A stretch of DNA of 64,000 bases, taken from NCBI RefSeq assembly GCF_003350475.1, contig NZ_QQAV01000012.1, positions 1 through 64,000 of the forward strand, read 5' to 3'. A model generated the notes under the pieces. That model did no database searches, was not told the origin of the DNA, and saw only the letters and a program-made list of their open reading frames with translations. Source of the DNA: Pseudacidovorax intermedius. GTDB lineage: Bacteria > Pseudomonadota > Gammaproteobacteria > Burkholderiales > Burkholderiaceae_C. Shown one piece after another: positions 62,146 to 64,000 of this stretch. Position 1 is the first letter of the stretch; every line of letters begins with the position of its first letter. Position numbers and translations under genes: made by a program.

Positions 62146-64000
62146 GCTCCCTTCTCAACATCGGCCTGTCGGCCCTGCAGGCCAACCAGGCGGCGCTGAC
62201 CACCACCGGCAACAACGTGGCCAACGCGGGCAGCGTGGGCTACTCACGCCAGTCGGTGGTGCAGCAGCAGGCCATCACCACACCCACGGGCAGCGGCTAC
62301 CTGGGCAACGGCGTGCGCGTCGTCACGGTGGAGCGTGCCTACAGCAGCTACCTCACGCAGCAGGCCAACCAGACGGCCGCCGTGTCGGCGGCGGATTCGG
62401 CCCGCTCGGACCAGCTGGCCTCGCTCGAGTCGGTGTTCCAGACCGGCAGCGCCGGCCTGGGCGCGGCGATGAACTCGCTGCTCAATGCCTTCACCAACGT
62501 GGCGAGCGCGCCCACCGACCTGTCGGCGCGCACAGTGGTGCTGACCCAGGCGGGCGCCCTGGCCTCGCGCTTCTCCAGCGCGCAGAGCCAGCTCGACGAG
62601 ATGGGCAAGTCCACGCTGGAACAGCTGGGCACCGCGGCCGACACCGTCAACCGTCTGGCTGCCTCCATCGCCAAGATCAACGGCCAGATCCAGCGCGCCC
62701 GCGGTACCGGGCAGGAGCCCAACGACCTGCTCGACCAGCGCGACACCCTCATCACGCAGCTCAACGCCCAGGTGCAGACCAGCACCGTGCAGGCCGACGA
62801 CGGCACGCTGTCGATCTTCGTCGGCAACCAGGCGCTGGTGCTGGGCAGCAGCGCTGGGCAGGTGTCGGTGGGCACGGCGGCCGACGGCAGCACCACGCTC
62901 GACATCGCGCGCGGCAGCGTGGTGGCGCACCTGGATGCCGACGCGCTCGGCGGCGGCGCCGCAGCGGGCCAACTGCGCTTCCTGAACGAAGACCTTCCGG
63001 ACACCCGCAACCTGCTGGGCCGGCTGGCCCTGACCATGACCACCACGGTCAATGCCCAGCATTCGCTGGGCGTGGGCCTGAACGGCGAGACCGGCAACAA
63101 GCTCTTCGGCGACATCGGCCTGCCCGCCTCGACGCCGGCCGCCACCAACACCGGCAACGCGGTGTTCGCGGCCACGGTGAGCGACGTGTCGGCGCTCGTG
63201 CCCTCGTCCTATGCGCTGAGCGTGCAGCCCGACGGCAGTTACCAGGTGCGGCGCCTGTCGGACAACACGGTGAGCAGTTTCGCCAGCTTGCCCGCGCAGA
63301 TCGATGGGCTGTCGCTCAACCTGCAGTCGGGTGCCGGCGCGCCGGGCGACGTCTACCGCATCGAACCCTTCGCGCAGGCCGCGGGCAAGGTGGCGGTGGC
63401 GCTGGGCTCGGCCAGCGCGGTGGCGGCCGGCAGCCCGGTGCAGGCCAGCACCGGCACCGCCAACACGGGCAGCCTGGCCGTGTCGGGCGTGTATGCCAGC
63501 GCGCAGAACGCCAACCTCAGCGCCACGGCGACCCTGACCTTCAATGCCGATGGCACCTACAACATCAGCGGCAACGGCACGGGCAACCTGAGCAACCAGC
63601 CCTACACCGCGGGCGAGGCGATCTCGGTCAACGGCTGGTCGCTGACGCTCACCGGCGTGCCAAAGGCGGGCGACACCGTGACCGTGCAGGCGGCCACCGC
63701 GTCGATGACGGCGCAGAACAGCGGCAACGCCAAGGCCCTGCAGGCGCTGGCCGACCAGAAGGTGATCGACGGCTCCCCGCTGTCGGACGGCTACGCCGGA
63801 CTGATCGCGCGCGTGGGCGTACGGGCCCAGGGCGCCAAGTACGCGGCGCAGGTCTCCTCGGCCATCGCCACCAGCACCGAGACGGCCCGGGCCAACAGCA
63901 CCGGCGTGAACCTGGACGAAGAAGCCACCAAGCTGCTGGCCTACCAGCAGGCCTACCAGGCCTCGGCCCGGGTGATCCAGATCGCGCAGAACATCTTCGA
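62142..64000 (+). CDS. flgK: Flagellar hook-associated protein FlgK (right end cut by the window)
   Basis: FlgK (HAP1) joins hook and filament. The frame is open for 619 codons to the window edge. The N-terminus SSLLNIGLSALQANQAALTT with GNNVANAGSVGYSRQ is typical, followed by LTQQANQTAAVSAADSARSD and NDLLDQRDTLITQLNAQVQT. The visible end, LLAYQQAYQASARVIQIAQN, is the conserved C-terminal helix, so only about 10-15 residues are missing. The Ser/Thr/Ala-rich middle (about 330-530) is variable. flgL should follow. Confidence 0.96.
   Translation, partial: MSSLLNIGLSALQANQAALTTTGNNVANAGSVGYSRQSVVQQQAITTPTGSGYLGNGVRVVTVERAYSSYLTQQANQTAAVSAADSARSDQLASLESVFQTGSAGLGAAMNSLLNAFTNVASAPTDLSARTVVLTQAGALASRFSSAQSQLDEMGKSTLEQLGTAADTVNRLAASIAKINGQIQRARGTGQEPNDLLDQRDTLITQLNAQVQTSTVQADDGTLSIFVGNQALVLGSSAGQVSVGTAADGSTTLDIARGSVVAHLDADALGGGAAAGQLRFLNEDLPDTRNLLGRLALTMTTTVNAQHSLGVGLNGETGNKLFGDIGLPASTPAATNTGNAVFAATVSDVSALVPSSYALSVQPDGSYQVRRLSDNTVSSFASLPAQIDGLSLNLQSGAGAPGDVYRIEPFAQAAGKVAVALGSASAVAAGSPVQASTGTANTGSLAVSGVYASAQNANLSATATLTFNADGTYNISGNGTGNLSNQPYTAGEAISVNGWSLTLTGVPKAGDTVTVQAATASMTAQNSGNAKALQALADQKVIDGSPLSDGYAGLIARVGVRAQGAKYAAQVSSAIATSTETARANSTGVNLDEEATKLLAYQQAYQASARVIQIAQNIF

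Overview
The window is a GC-rich chromosomal segment of a flagellated betaproteobacterium, most likely a member of the Burkholderiales close to Comamonadaceae. This is inferred from protein character, the flhDC-motAB-flhBAF-fliA-flg gene order, FlhD/FlhC as flagellar master regulators, the dnaX-ybaB-recR order with an adjacent 4.5S RNA gene, and an intergenic repeat between flgB and flgC that resembles one I recall from Acidovorax/Variovorax-type genomes. No database search was possible. There are no prophages, complete insertion sequences, CRISPR arrays, tRNAs or rRNAs.

Positions 1-23,500 hold housekeeping and metabolic genes. They are: a PII signal protein; an EamA-type exporter; a FemAB/GNAT-like protein; a YitT-like membrane protein; soluble pyrophosphatase (ppa) divergent from a K+-insensitive membrane H+-pyrophosphatase (hppA); a TetR regulator divergent from a metal-dependent hydrolase, with two matching operator candidates between them; a small Cys-rich protein; an aldehyde dehydrogenase; a ZIP metal transporter; a molybdenum cofactor cluster (moaA, mobA, moeA); rnhA and a methyltransferase divergent from gloB-mltD; an orphan ABC-type substrate-binding protein; MAPEG, recR, ybaB and dnaX; the 4.5S SRP RNA; and a small lipoprotein.

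Positions 23,500-64,000 are an almost complete flagellar locus. A leftward run fliF-G-H-I-J-K-L-M-N-O-P-Q-R encodes the MS ring, switch, export ATPase complex, hook-length control and export gate. fliE reads rightward beside it. fliC, fliD, fliS and fliT (flagellin, cap, chaperones) read leftward. flhD and flhC, then motA and motB (stator) read rightward, followed by two large non-flagellar genes, then flhB, flhA, flhF and fliA. flgA-flgM-flgN read leftward and flgB-C-D-E-F-G-H-I-J-K rightward (rod, hook, rings, junction); flgK runs off the right edge. A good sigma-28 promoter lies in front of flgM.

The most unusual part is the motB-flhB interval. In many beta- and gammaproteobacteria the chemotaxis operon sits here. 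This window instead has two translationally coupled genes of 812 and 866 codons: a HAD-type protein of the COG5610 kind, and a fusion of a SAM methyltransferase with a C-terminal region resembling capsule/Kdo-type glycosyltransferases. FliM also lacks the canonical N-terminal CheY-binding peptide, and no che gene is present. Together these suggest a flagellum uncoupled from classical CheY control, carrying its own possible surface-glycan or flagellin modification pair. This is inference and needs the rest of the genome to confirm. Other notable items are an A9 slippery run in dnaX with stops in both shifted frames, near-leaderless start-codon-overlapping divergence of gloB and its neighbour, and an flhF-fliA overlap that leaves no room for flhG.
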